The notes under the pieces: model-generated
What the model was told of the DNA's origin: nothing
Seen by the model: only the letters and a program-made list of their open reading frames with translations
The model's database searches: none
From: Arcobacter iocasae
Lineage (GTDB): Bacteria > Campylobacterota > Campylobacteria > Campylobacterales > Arcobacteraceae
Direction: 5' to 3'
Assembly (NCBI RefSeq): GCF_042214795.1
Contig: NZ_CP090177.1
Span: forward strand, 2,790,001 to 2,854,000
DNA length: 64,000 nt
Made by a program: the position numbers and the translations under genes
Shown: positions 34,514-44,100 of the stretch, piece after piece
Numbering within the stretch: position 1 is the stretch's first letter
Layout: each line of letters starts with the position of its first letter

Positions 34514-37344
34514 TGTTGAGAAAAATTGAATTATCTATTTTATTTATATTTATTACATTTAATTTATTGTTTGCTAATAGCTCAAATAATAATGAGTCTG
34601 TAAAAGTAGAAGTAACTGCAAAAAAGTTTCTTGAAAAGACTAAGGGTATGGAGAGAATTTCAGGAAAAGATGTAGGAAAGACTGCAATTGTTTCTAAACC
34701 TATTGAAAAAAGTTTGAAAAAAATTTTTGGTGAAGAAACTACAACTGATGTAAAAAAATACGAAAAGGTAACATTGATAGATGTAGTATTGGAGACTATT
34801 TCAAATAACTATAAAGTAAAAGTTGCTAGAGAAAAAGTAAGACAAGCACAAATTGATTTGGATACTGCGTACTCAGGATATAAACCAACTGTTGATTTAG
34901 AATATAGTAATGCTCGTACTAAATTAGATCCAAGCGATGATGGTCCTAATAGTGATGCAAATAAATATAATGATGAAACAATAAAACTTCAATTGAAGCA
35001 AAATTTATATGCAGGTGGTGCTACTGAATATAAAATAAAAGGTCTAAAAAAGAGTTTAGAAGTTGCAAAAAATCGATATGAACTATCAATAGCAACAGAA
35101 ATTCAAAATGCTATTAAAGCATATATGGGAGTTGTATTCTCTCACCAATCACTATTAGTTACAGAATCTAATATGAAATCACTTAAAAGAATATTGGAAA
35201 TAGTTACAACAAAATATAACTTGGGTGCTGCTACTATTGGAGATTTGAATTCTATTAAGGCTAGTGTTTCAAATGCAGAAACAAAACTTAGTAAAACAAA
35301 CTCTAAGTTTGTGGAAGCATTGAAATATTATGAATATATTGCAGGAGAAAAATTCAAAGATACTTTACCTTATGAGTACAACTTTAAAATAAAAGTTGGT
35401 GAATTAGAAAAGTTGATTGAAGAGAGCTTTGAAAATAATTTGAATATTGTTAGTTATCGATTGACTATTGAATCTGAGCGTAATAAATTAAAAAGTGCAC
35501 AGGCTTCATTTAAACCTAAAGTTGATTTTGAATTATCTCGTACAAGAATCTTCAATAAAGACACTTTACCTGAGGACTTTTATATTCAAAATAGAACTTC
35601 TGCAATGATTAAAGTTAAGTACAACTTATACAATGGCGACAAAGATTATAACAAGGTTTTATCGGTATATAGTACTATTAGAGAAGTTAGATATAAAATT
35701 GAAGAAGAAAAAAGAAAACTAAAATGGATAATTTCAAACTTGCATCAATCTTTACATTCACAAGATGATTCTATTCAAAGTACAATTGATGAAGTAGAAT
35801 CTTCAGCTGTTACAGTAGAATCTTATTGGGAAGCTTTTAAAAATGGAGAACAAGATTTACTAACACTTTTAACTGCACAAAGACAATTAAATACTGCACA
35901 AGTCTCTTTGATAGAATCTTATCAAAATAGGTTAAATGATTATTATAAACTATTATTTGAGTCAGGTGCTCTTGTAGCTCATTTTCAATTAGACCCTACA
36001 AAAGATAATTTTATAGATTTTACAAAAAGTAATTATAAAAAGAAAAACTTAGCACTAAGTGCTGAACAAGTAGATTTAATGGAATTTGCAAAAAGAAAAG
36101 AGAAAAAAGAAAAACAAGTTGCAATTCAAAAAGTTGATACTTTAGAAGATATTCTAAAATTCAAAGATAAATTTTTAGATACTGATGATGATTATTTTAC
36201 AATTTATATTGGAAAGTTCAAATCTATTTATGATACTTTTAATTATATAAAAAGTAATAAGTTCTATAAACAATCTTTTATGGTAGATGAATTAGAAAAT
36301 TATAAATTTAAAAATGTTTTAGCATATGGTATTTTTGAAACAAAAAAAGATGCTAATACAGCATTGGATTCATTGAAAAAAGTTGAAAATAAAAAGTATA
36401 AAGTTGTTTCAATAGGAAAGGTAAAAGATTTATATAAAACATATATTGATGGATATGATGAACTAAAACCAAAAGAACTAGTTGAAACAAGAACAATTAA
36501 AATGGTACCAAAAGCACCTTCAGAGTATTTTACAAATAAAGAGTTCAAAGATAAATTTTTATTAGCAAATGAAGATTATTATACAATTAATCTTGCCACT
36601 TTATCAAATCTTGATAGTGTAGTAAGACTAGTTGAGCGTGAGAATCTTTATGATAATTCATTTATTTTTAGATATGGTCCAAAAAAAGAATGGATAAAAA
36701 TTGTTTATGGGGTATATGATAGTTATGAAAAAGCAGAACTTGCCTTGGCTTCATTATCTAATGATTTAAAAGATAAATATTTTCCTATTATTGAAGGTAT
36801 TAAAAACAAACAAGAACTATTTAAAAAATATTCTGATTTGACATTAGGAACTCCAAGCTTTTCTACAAAAAAAGGAGAGTTTGTTAAACTTTCAGAAGAG
36901 ACAAAAACCCAATTAAGAGATGCAAAAACTAAAGAAGTTATTCAAAAAAGAGTTCAAGATAAAGTTTTAAATAATAAAGAAAAAAAACTAGAGGACAAAA
37001 TACCATCAAAAGAAGAAGTAGATAAAAAAGTTGAAGATAAAACTTCAGAAAATGAACAGAAAAAAGAAAAAGAAGTTATTGATAACTTAAAGCCTAAAAT
37101 TGATAAAGAAAAACCATCTTCAGAAAAATATACACTTACTGCTGTAAATATCAAAAAAGATAAAGTAAATTGGTTTTTAAATAGGTATGAGGTAAAAGAT
37201 TATAATATAAAAGATTTAGAAAATGGAGAAGTAGAAATAAATCTAGGCACTTTTGAGAGTAAAGAGAGTGCTTTAAAAGCTTTAAATAAATACCATCCCT
37301 TTATCCAATCTAGTGCCAAAATTGTAAAAATTGGAAAAGAGTAG
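34513..37344 (+). CDS. TolC-family outer membrane channel with SPOR-like C-terminal repeats
   Basis: The start is GTG at 34513 (TTG at 34516 is possible). It has a signal peptide (LSILFIFITFNLLFA), an N-terminal extension to about residue 85, then an outer membrane efflux (OEP) trimeric channel at about 88-490: SGYKPTVDLEYSNARTK, LKQNLYAGGATEYKIK, ATIGDLNSIKASVSNAE and NGEQDLLTLLTAQRQLNTAQ. Unlike ordinary TolC (about 450-500 residues) it continues to 943. The extension has SPOR-like modules at about 556-640, 685-760 and 871-943 (DDYFTIYIGKFKS; EDYYTINLATLSN; VEINLGTFESKESAL), joined by Lys/Glu-rich linkers. SPOR domains bind peptidoglycan denuded of stem peptides, so this channel may be anchored to the wall. 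It is the outer exit for the adhesin. Confidence 0.85.
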   Translation: MLRKIELSILFIFITFNLLFANSSNNNESVKVEVTAKKFLEKTKGMERISGKDVGKTAIVSKPIEKSLKKIFGEETTTDVKKYEKVTLIDVVLETISNNYKVKVAREKVRQAQIDLDTAYSGYKPTVDLEYSNARTKLDPSDDGPNSDANKYNDETIKLQLKQNLYAGGATEYKIKGLKKSLEVAKNRYELSIATEIQNAIKAYMGVVFSHQSLLVTESNMKSLKRILEIVTTKYNLGAATIGDLNSIKASVSNAETKLSKTNSKFVEALKYYEYIAGEKFKDTLPYEYNFKIKVGELEKLIEESFENNLNIVSYRLTIESERNKLKSAQASFKPKVDFELSRTRIFNKDTLPEDFYIQNRTSAMIKVKYNLYNGDKDYNKVLSVYSTIREVRYKIEEEKRKLKWIISNLHQSLHSQDDSIQSTIDEVESSAVTVESYWEAFKNGEQDLLTLLTAQRQLNTAQVSLIESYQNRLNDYYKLLFESGALVAHFQLDPTKDNFIDFTKSNYKKKNLALSAEQVDLMEFAKRKEKKEKQVAIQKVDTLEDILKFKDKFLDTDDDYFTIYIGKFKSIYDTFNYIKSNKFYKQSFMVDELENYKFKNVLAYGIFETKKDANTALDSLKKVENKKYKVVSIGKVKDLYKTYIDGYDELKPKELVETRTIKMVPKAPSEYFTNKEFKDKFLLANEDYYTINLATLSNLDSVVRLVERENLYDNSFIFRYGPKKEWIKIVYGVYDSYEKAELALASLSNDLKDKYFPIIEGIKNKQELFKKYSDLTLGTPSFSTKKGEFVKLSEETKTQLRDAKTKEVIQKRVQDKVLNNKEKKLEDKIPSKEEVDKKVEDKTSENEQKKEKEVIDNLKPKIDKEKPSSEKYTLTAVNIKKDKVNWFLNRYEVKDYNIKDLENGEVEINLGTFESKESALKALNKYHPFIQSSAKIVKIGKE

Positions 37345-37347
37345 TAG

Positions 37348-39474
37348 ATGACAATACGAAATAAAATTTTTATATTTGTATCTTTTATAATTATCTCTAT
37401 ATCTTTATTTATTATATCAGTAATGTATTCTTCTGAAAAATCATTAATAGAAATAAACTTTCAAAAAAACAATCAAAAAAATAGAGAATTTCTAATAAGT
37501 ACTTTACAAAAAAACCTTTTATTAAATCAAGAAGAAGTAATCAATAATATCCTTGATATAACACTAAATACCACAAATATTAAGTATATAAGAATCTATT
37601 TTGAAAACTATTTATTTACAAAAGAGGGATTAATAAAAAATTCAATATATCCTCAATATTCTAATTGGAATGTAAATGATATAAGTATAGATGCTAGAAT
37701 AGGTTATGTAAATATTGAGCCTAATAATTATTATAAATTAAATAATAGTGTAAATTTTAATCCTAAACAACCATTATCACTTAAGTTTTTCCTTTATAAA
37801 GATGATAAAACTTTAAATGCTATTTCTAAATTGAACTTTTTTTATGAAAAAGCTAGGGAAGGATTTGATTTAAAAAGTATTGATAAAAATCTTATTTCTA
37901 GTTCAAATATCTATTTTTTTGATAAAAGATTAGCTAGATTAGACTACATGATAGATGATAGCACATTAGAAAATAAATTATCAAAACTATATGATGATTA
38001 TCTTTTATATTCTGTTATTGCTTTTTTGTTAATACTTGTAATTATTTACTTGATTTATTACTACTTTTCTAAAAGTGTAACTTTAAAAAATGTTATTATG
38101 TTTAAAGAATATCTAAAAGAAGTTTTAGACACTAACATGTCAAGTAAACCAATGGAAAAAAGTGGAGATGCTAATATTGATGAATCAATAGACTTATTGA
38201 GTAAAATATTAAAGAAATATTCAGCAGTTTTAAGCGAACTTAATATAAATAAAGACATCTTAGAAAGAAAAGTTTTTACAGATGATTTAACAGGACTACC
38301 AAACCAAAAAGTCTTTGAACTGGACTTAAAAAATATGTTTATATTAGGCTCTAGTGGCTATATTGGCTTAATTAAACTTGATTGTTTAGGCTCTTTTACG
38401 AAAGATAATGGTTCTGCTTTGGCTAATCACTTAATCGAGGAATTTTCTAATACAGTGCAAAATAAGTTTTCAGAACACGGCTTTAGTAAATCTACTTTTT
38501 ATAGATTTTTTGGTTCAGAGTTTGCAATAATAATAAAAGATGAAAGTGAAGATAAAGTAAAAGACTATTGTAATGATTTAGAAGAAGAATTTAACGAAGT
38601 AAAAGAAAGATATGAGATAAAAGATAAGTTAGCTTATTATAGTTTTATACCATTTGATAAATATGGAACAATAAACTCTATTCTTCAATCTATGACAGAA
38701 TCTTATAATAAAGTAAAAGATAGTGGAGAAACTTTCAATATTGTTAACTCTTCAGAAGTATTAGATAAGTTTTTACTTTTAGAACAAAATGTTCGAGATA
38801 TAATTAGTAATAACTCTTTTGAAATCACTTTTGGGCTAGATACAAAAAGTAATGGATTTGGTGAAAAAACTATCATGAGGGAAGTTATTCCTATAATATA
38901 TGATGAAAACCATGAGAGATTTCAAATTGGAACTTTTATATCAATATGTGAAAAAATTGATATGGCAATTGACTTTGATAAATTAGTTATTCAAAAGGTT
39001 GTTCAATATATCAAATCAAATGAAATAAGTCATGTTATTGCTATAAACTTATCACTCTTTTCCTTAAGAGATAAAGAGTTTATTAATTGGTTACATGCTC
39101 TTCTTATTTTAGATAAAGATATTACAAAGTATTTGGTGTTTAGTTTAACTTCATATAATGTTTCAACTAATATTGAAGTATTTAAAAACTTTGTAAGTGA
39201 GGTACATAGATTTGGAGCAAAAGTTATTTTAAAAAGATATAGCTCAAATGACTTTACCCTTGATGAGTTGAAAAGTTTTAAATTAGATTATTTAAGAATT
39301 AGTAAGGACTATACAACAAGCGTTTCAAATGATCGAGATAAGAAACACTTTTTAAGATCAATAGTTAACTTTGGGCAAGCAAATAATACTCTTATCTTAG
39401 GTGATAATATAAAAGACGCAAGTGATTTAGAAATTTGTTTTGCTATGGGTATTGATGGGAATAGTAGTTATTAA
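37348..39474 (+). CDS. LapD-like c-di-GMP receptor with degenerate GGDEF and EAL domains
   Basis: A 708-residue inner-membrane protein: TM1 about 6-28, a periplasmic domain about 29-212, TM2 about 215-238, a HAMP-like helix about 240-290, GGDEF-like about 305-450 (starts DDLTGLPNQKVFELDL but has FGSEF instead of GGDEF) and EAL-like about 470-705. The EAL part has no EAL motif, keeps INLS, replaces DDFGTG with KRYSSND, and ends GIDGNSSY. Both domains should therefore be catalytically dead, the pattern of LapD, which binds c-di-GMP in its EAL part and signals outward. It lies 3 bp after the TolC gene in the adhesin cluster. LapD normally captures the LapG protease, but no LapG is visible here, so the outside partner is open. 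Confidence 0.82.
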   Translation: MTIRNKIFIFVSFIIISISLFIISVMYSSEKSLIEINFQKNNQKNREFLISTLQKNLLLNQEEVINNILDITLNTTNIKYIRIYFENYLFTKEGLIKNSIYPQYSNWNVNDISIDARIGYVNIEPNNYYKLNNSVNFNPKQPLSLKFFLYKDDKTLNAISKLNFFYEKAREGFDLKSIDKNLISSSNIYFFDKRLARLDYMIDDSTLENKLSKLYDDYLLYSVIAFLLILVIIYLIYYYFSKSVTLKNVIMFKEYLKEVLDTNMSSKPMEKSGDANIDESIDLLSKILKKYSAVLSELNINKDILERKVFTDDLTGLPNQKVFELDLKNMFILGSSGYIGLIKLDCLGSFTKDNGSALANHLIEEFSNTVQNKFSEHGFSKSTFYRFFGSEFAIIIKDESEDKVKDYCNDLEEEFNEVKERYEIKDKLAYYSFIPFDKYGTINSILQSMTESYNKVKDSGETFNIVNSSEVLDKFLLLEQNVRDIISNNSFEITFGLDTKSNGFGEKTIMREVIPIIYDENHERFQIGTFISICEKIDMAIDFDKLVIQKVVQYIKSNEISHVIAINLSLFSLRDKEFINWLHALLILDKDITKYLVFSLTSYNVSTNIEVFKNFVSEVHRFGAKVILKRYSSNDFTLDELKSFKLDYLRISKDYTTSVSNDRDKKHFLRSIVNFGQANNTLILGDNIKDASDLEICFAMGIDGNSSY

Positions 39475-40067
39475 TGAAAGGTTTAAATATGAAGTTTTTT
39501 TATGTAGGTGCAATTTTAATATTTCTATTGTTTAATGGTTGTACAAACAAAGAACTAGTTACAAATAGATATTTTAAAGCATATACAAAAGACGAAATTT
39601 TAAATGCTAGTAAATTAGCCTTCAAAGATGTTCCAAATATTGAGTATATTGTTGATTCATATAGAAATAAACTTGAAGTTACTAAAATAGAATTATTCTA
39701 TAATATCTTAAAGAAAAAAGAATATATATTAAAAGTAGATGAAGACAACTGTGGTACGAGTGCTGTTTTAGAAGTAAAAACAAGTGATTCAGATGGTAAA
39801 AATCTAAAATATAATGATATTGATGACCATGATAAAATTTGGAGTAGAATAGATTATTTTTTAGGTAAAAAAAATGAAGTTCTCGCCAATGGTAAAAAAC
39901 TTACAAGGGATAAAGATTTGAATAAAATGTTTATTAATTATGTTCAAAATATAACTAATAATAAAGTAATTTTGCCTACAAAAGATATGAGTAATTGTGT
40001 GATTAAAAACGAATTTGCTTTTGGTGTTATAAAAGATAAAATAGATGATAAAAATGAAAATAAATAA
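39474..40067 (+). CDS. small lipoprotein of the adhesin cluster
   Basis: A 197-residue protein with a lipoprotein signal (FFYVGAILIFLLFNGC; Cys near residue 23), so it is a membrane-anchored periplasmic or outer-membrane protein. The first ATG overlaps the LapD-like stop (TAATG). A second ATG at 39489 with AAGG 8 nt upstream is equally good and gives a normal signal peptide. The mature part is mixed alpha/beta and ends in a basic/acidic tail (IKDKIDDKNENK). Two cysteines (DNCGTS, SNCVIK) may form a disulfide. I do not recognise the family. It is not a BTLCP (LapG) protease: no matching Cys-His-Asp arrangement is apparent. It may assist assembly or retention of the adhesin. Confidence 0.7.
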   Translation: MKGLNMKFFYVGAILIFLLFNGCTNKELVTNRYFKAYTKDEILNASKLAFKDVPNIEYIVDSYRNKLEVTKIELFYNILKKKEYILKVDEDNCGTSAVLEVKTSDSDGKNLKYNDIDDHDKIWSRIDYFLGKKNEVLANGKKLTRDKDLNKMFINYVQNITNNKVILPTKDMSNCVIKNEFAFGVIKDKIDDKNENK

Positions 40068-41004
40068 AATTATTTTAATAGTTGTATTTCTATTTAGTCT
40101 TCTTCAATGTGATGAATTTGATGATGCTATAAATTTATATAACAATAAAGAATACTCAAAGGCTTATACTCTATTCTACAAATTAGCCAATGAAGATAAC
40201 TATAAAGCACAATTTAATTTAGCTCAAATGTATAAGAATGGATGGGGAGTTGAAAAAAATTATTTTCAAAGTTTTTATTGGCTAGAAAAATCTTCTGTAT
40301 CTAAAGATCCAAAGACTTTAAATAATTTGGCTTATTATTATGAAAGAGGATTAGGAACAAGTAAAAATAAAAAAATGGCCTTGGAATTATATGAAGAATC
40401 TGCTAATGAAGGTTATGCTATTGCTCAATTTAATTTGGCAATGTTATATGAAGAGTTTAATACAAATCAAGAGTTTTTATCAAAAGCATTTAAATTATAT
40501 AAAAAATCTGCAAAACAAGGATTTATTCCTGCACAAAACAATTTAGCAAGATTGTATTACTTTGGTCAAGGTGTAGACAAAAATCTAGAAGAAGCCTTTT
40601 ATTGGTATAAAACAGCTGCTAAAACTGATAAAGATGTTGCTGCTTTTAATCTTGCTTTGATGTATTATAATGGAGAGGGAATAAAAAAGAATTATGATAA
40701 AACACTCTATTGGTTAAAAATATCTGCAAATTATGGAAATAAATTTGCTCAAACACAATTAGCAGACTTTTATAGAGAAGGCGAAATACTTAATCAAAGT
40801 TATAAAGATGCTTTCTTCTGGTATTTTGAAGCAGGTGCAAATGGGTATGCTAAAGCACAGTATTATGTGGGCTTGTTTTATTATGAAGGACATGGTGTAG
40901 AACAAGACAAAGGCACAGGACTTTTTTGGATGGAAAAATCAAAAAATCAAAATTATGTATTTGCAAAATCCTTTTTAGAAAGATTAAAAAATAATCCTGA
41001 ATAA
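40045..41004 (+). CDS. Sel1-repeat periplasmic protein
   Basis: A 319-residue protein with a signal peptide (IILIVVFLFSLLQC). The mature chain is built almost wholly of Sel1-like (SLR/TPR-related) repeats of about 36 residues, for example AQFNLAQMYKNGWGVEKNYFQSFYWLEKS, LNNLAYYYERGLGTSKNKKMALELYEESA, AFNLALMYYNGEGIKKNYDKTLYWLKISA and AQYYVGLFYYEGHGVEQDKGTGLFWMEKS. Such solenoids serve as protein-protein scaffolds. It overlaps the lipoprotein gene by 23 bp (the ATG at 40054 would shorten this). As the last small gene before the giant adhesin it is a candidate chaperone or adaptor for the secretion complex; this is inference from context. Confidence 0.85.
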   Translation: MIKMKINKIILIVVFLFSLLQCDEFDDAINLYNNKEYSKAYTLFYKLANEDNYKAQFNLAQMYKNGWGVEKNYFQSFYWLEKSSVSKDPKTLNNLAYYYERGLGTSKNKKMALELYEESANEGYAIAQFNLAMLYEEFNTNQEFLSKAFKLYKKSAKQGFIPAQNNLARLYYFGQGVDKNLEEAFYWYKTAAKTDKDVAAFNLALMYYNGEGIKKNYDKTLYWLKISANYGNKFAQTQLADFYREGEILNQSYKDAFFWYFEAGANGYAKAQYYVGLFYYEGHGVEQDKGTGLFWMEKSKNQNYVFAKSFLERLKNNPE

Positions 41005-41144
41005 TCTCTCATACTTCACCGATATAGGTACTTTAAATAAAATAATTTTTTTATTTAAAGAAAGTTATTCTTAAGTTTATATAAAATTCAAATTTTAGTT
41101 TCTCTCTGTTATAATAAAGTATAAACTAGCGCAGAGGTTTTAAA
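41005..41144 (+). promoter_or_regulatory. promoter and leader of the giant adhesin gene
   Basis: A 140-bp gap with a clear -10 box TATAAT at 41110-41115. The following leader of about 25 nt carries AGAGG at 41133-41137, 7 nt before the TTG start. The adhesin can therefore be transcribed separately from the upstream genes. No hairpin terminator for the Sel1 gene was seen, so read-through is also possible. Confidence 0.55.
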
Positions 41145-44100
41145 TTGGCAACTAATAATCAATCAACTCAAACAGTACAAAAAATTAATCCCCAAACAAG
41201 TGATGTCACACTAAATGATAAAGACATCTTAGACTATAAAAATGATAAAGTTGTTATTAAAGAGCAACCTAACAAAGGTGAGAATGTTGCTGTTTACGTT
41301 CGTCCTGGAGATGAAATTGATTATGATATAAATGGCCTTAATATTGATAAATTAGATTATCGTTTAGTTGGTGGCGATATTGTTGTTACTTTGCCAAAAG
41401 GAGGAATTTTTACTTTTGTATCTATGGCTCTAATGGGATACAGTGAAAATCCTCCATCTTTTAAAGGAGTAGGTGGGCAAACTTTCTCTTTGGGACAAGT
41501 TCTATCTCAAGTTGAAGAAGTAAATGATTTGCCAATGAACTCTTTGCCTGTTGAAGCTGATATTCAACATGAAGACAAAGTAAAAAAAATTGTTGAAGAA
41601 TTAGAAGAGAAGATTGAAAAAGTCAATCAAATTATTGTGCAACAAGAGATTATGGATGAAAATGCACATAAAGATGATATGATTTCTAATTTTGATTTTT
41701 CTGAACCTCCTACTCCTACTCCAGAACCTTTAGAGAATGAATATACGAGTGATGAGCCTAGTAATCCAATAGTAACTCCAGGGGAAGATGCAAAAGTAGA
41801 AGGTGTATTACCTACTCTTACTTTTGATATTAATATTCAACATATTGAAGGTACTCAAGAAATAACAGGTACTGGTACAGATACTCTTTTATCTGTTATC
41901 GGAGGTGGAGGTTCTCTTTATGCCAATGACTATCCAAACTCTCCTGCTTTAAGTGAACTTCAAAAACAGACAAATGCAGAGGATTTAGACTACTCTTCTG
42001 TTACAAATAGTATTGCACAAAAGTCTATAATAACAGCCGATAATCCAGACTTCTTTGGAGAAGATTATACTTCTAGATTAATAAAATTATCTCCATCTCA
42101 ACCTGCAGGATTTGGAGTAACAGTAATAAAAGTAAGTGGTTTACCAGGTGATGTTTCAATTGTAGGAGGTAGTTCTCAAGGTGGTGGTGTTTGGCTTATT
42201 AATAAAGCTGATGCATTAAATGGTGGTTTTACAGTTAATCCAAATAATGGTGAGATTAATTTTGCAGTAAAATATAATACAAATATTGTAGGCTCTGAAA
42301 ATTTTGAGATGACAATAGAGGCCGAGTCAGTATGGAGTGCAGATAATCTTCCTGATAGTTTAAAAGCTGATGCTGAACAACCAGTTGTAACTAGTATTAC
42401 TTTTGAAAATAGTTATGGTGTTAATATAAAAGAGGTTGATCCTGATTCTCCATTAAGTTATAGATATTCTCAAGTTGGTGATAGTTCAGATGGATTTGTT
42501 TTAGCTACAAATTTAAATGATAATATCATAAGAACAGGGGATATAGATACTACCGTAATAGGTGGTAGTACTACTGATACAATTTTTGCACAAAGTGGCA
42601 ATGATACGCTTAATGGAAATAAAGGTGATGATACTATTGCCCCTGGACTTGGTAATGATACAGTTGATGGAGGAGAGGGTAGTGATACTGTATCTTATTC
42701 AAATTTAGCTGTTTCAAATGCAGGAGCTGGAGTTGAAGTAGATTTAGTCGCACAAAAAGCAGTTGGTTCTGGAAATGATACTTTAATTAGCATAGAAAAC
42801 ATAATTGGAAGTAGTTTTAGAGATACTCTTACCGGTAATGATAGTGTAAATATAATTAATGGTGGTGCAGGAAATGACACACTTGATGGAAAATTAGGAA
42901 ATGATACACTTTTAGGTGATGCAGGAAATGACACTATAAAAAGTGGGTTTGGTGATAATTATATTGATGGTGGAGTTGGAACAAATACTGTTGATTATAG
43001 TGGTTTAGGTTCTGGAGTAAATGTAAAACTTTTAAGTCCAAGTGCCGTAACCTTAGGTGAAACTTGGGGAGAAGCTACTTCAAATACAGGAGTTGATAAA
43101 TTAATCAACATTCAAAATGTTATTGGAAGCGATTACGATGATACTTTTAGTGGAGCAGATAATACAAACAATACTTTTGATGGTAATGAAGGAAGTGATC
43201 TTGTTGATTACAGTTTATATACTTCAAATGCAATAAATGCAAATTTAGAAGAAGGTTGGGTTTTAGGTCAAGGAACAGACACTCTAAAAAAAATTGAGGC
43301 TATAAGAGGTACTGATTTATTGGCTTTTGGTGATACAATTGTTGGTTCATCTACGATTGGGAATACTATTTATGGTATGGCTGGAAATGATATCATCAAA
43401 GGAGTTGGTGGCAATAATATCTTAGATGCAGGCGCTGGAGATGATACTATTTTTAGTGGTACTGGAGATGATATTATTGATGGAGGTACTGGAAATAATA
43501 CTCTTTCTTTTGAAGATATAACAACAGGTGGTGTAACAGTAAGATTAAGTGATACCTCTTCTCAAAATACAGCAAATGCTGGAAATGACACAATAAAAAA
43601 TATACAAAATCTTAAGGGAACAACTTCTAGTGATACTCTTGGTGGTACAGCAAATGATATAAATATACTAGATGGACTTGGTGGAAATGATACTGCTGAT
43701 TATAGTTTTCTTAATAGACTAAATAGTGACCAAGGAATATCTGCAAACTTAATTGATGGAACTGTTGATAAAGGAAAAAGCTCACCTGATCAAGTTATAA
43801 GTATAGAAAATATTATTGGAACTGATGGAAAAGATGTTTTCAAAGGTAATAATTTTGCTAATATTTTAGATGGTGGTGCAGGTGATGATACTTTTACTGG
43901 TAATGGGGGAGATAATACTTTAAAGGGTGGTAGTGGTTCTGATACTGTAATTTATAGTGGTGCAAGTTTTGGAGTAAACTTATCACTTGATAATAGTGGA
44001 AATGGAAGTGCCATAATAGGATCACAAACTGATACTTTAGAATCTATAGAAAATGTAATAGGTTCAAACTATTCAGATACCTTGGTTTCAAGTGATACTA

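Noticed and set aside
39474..40067. Lipoprotein as a LapG-type protease
   Set aside because: It has Cys, His and Asp residues, but not in the order or context of the BTLCP/DUF920 family.
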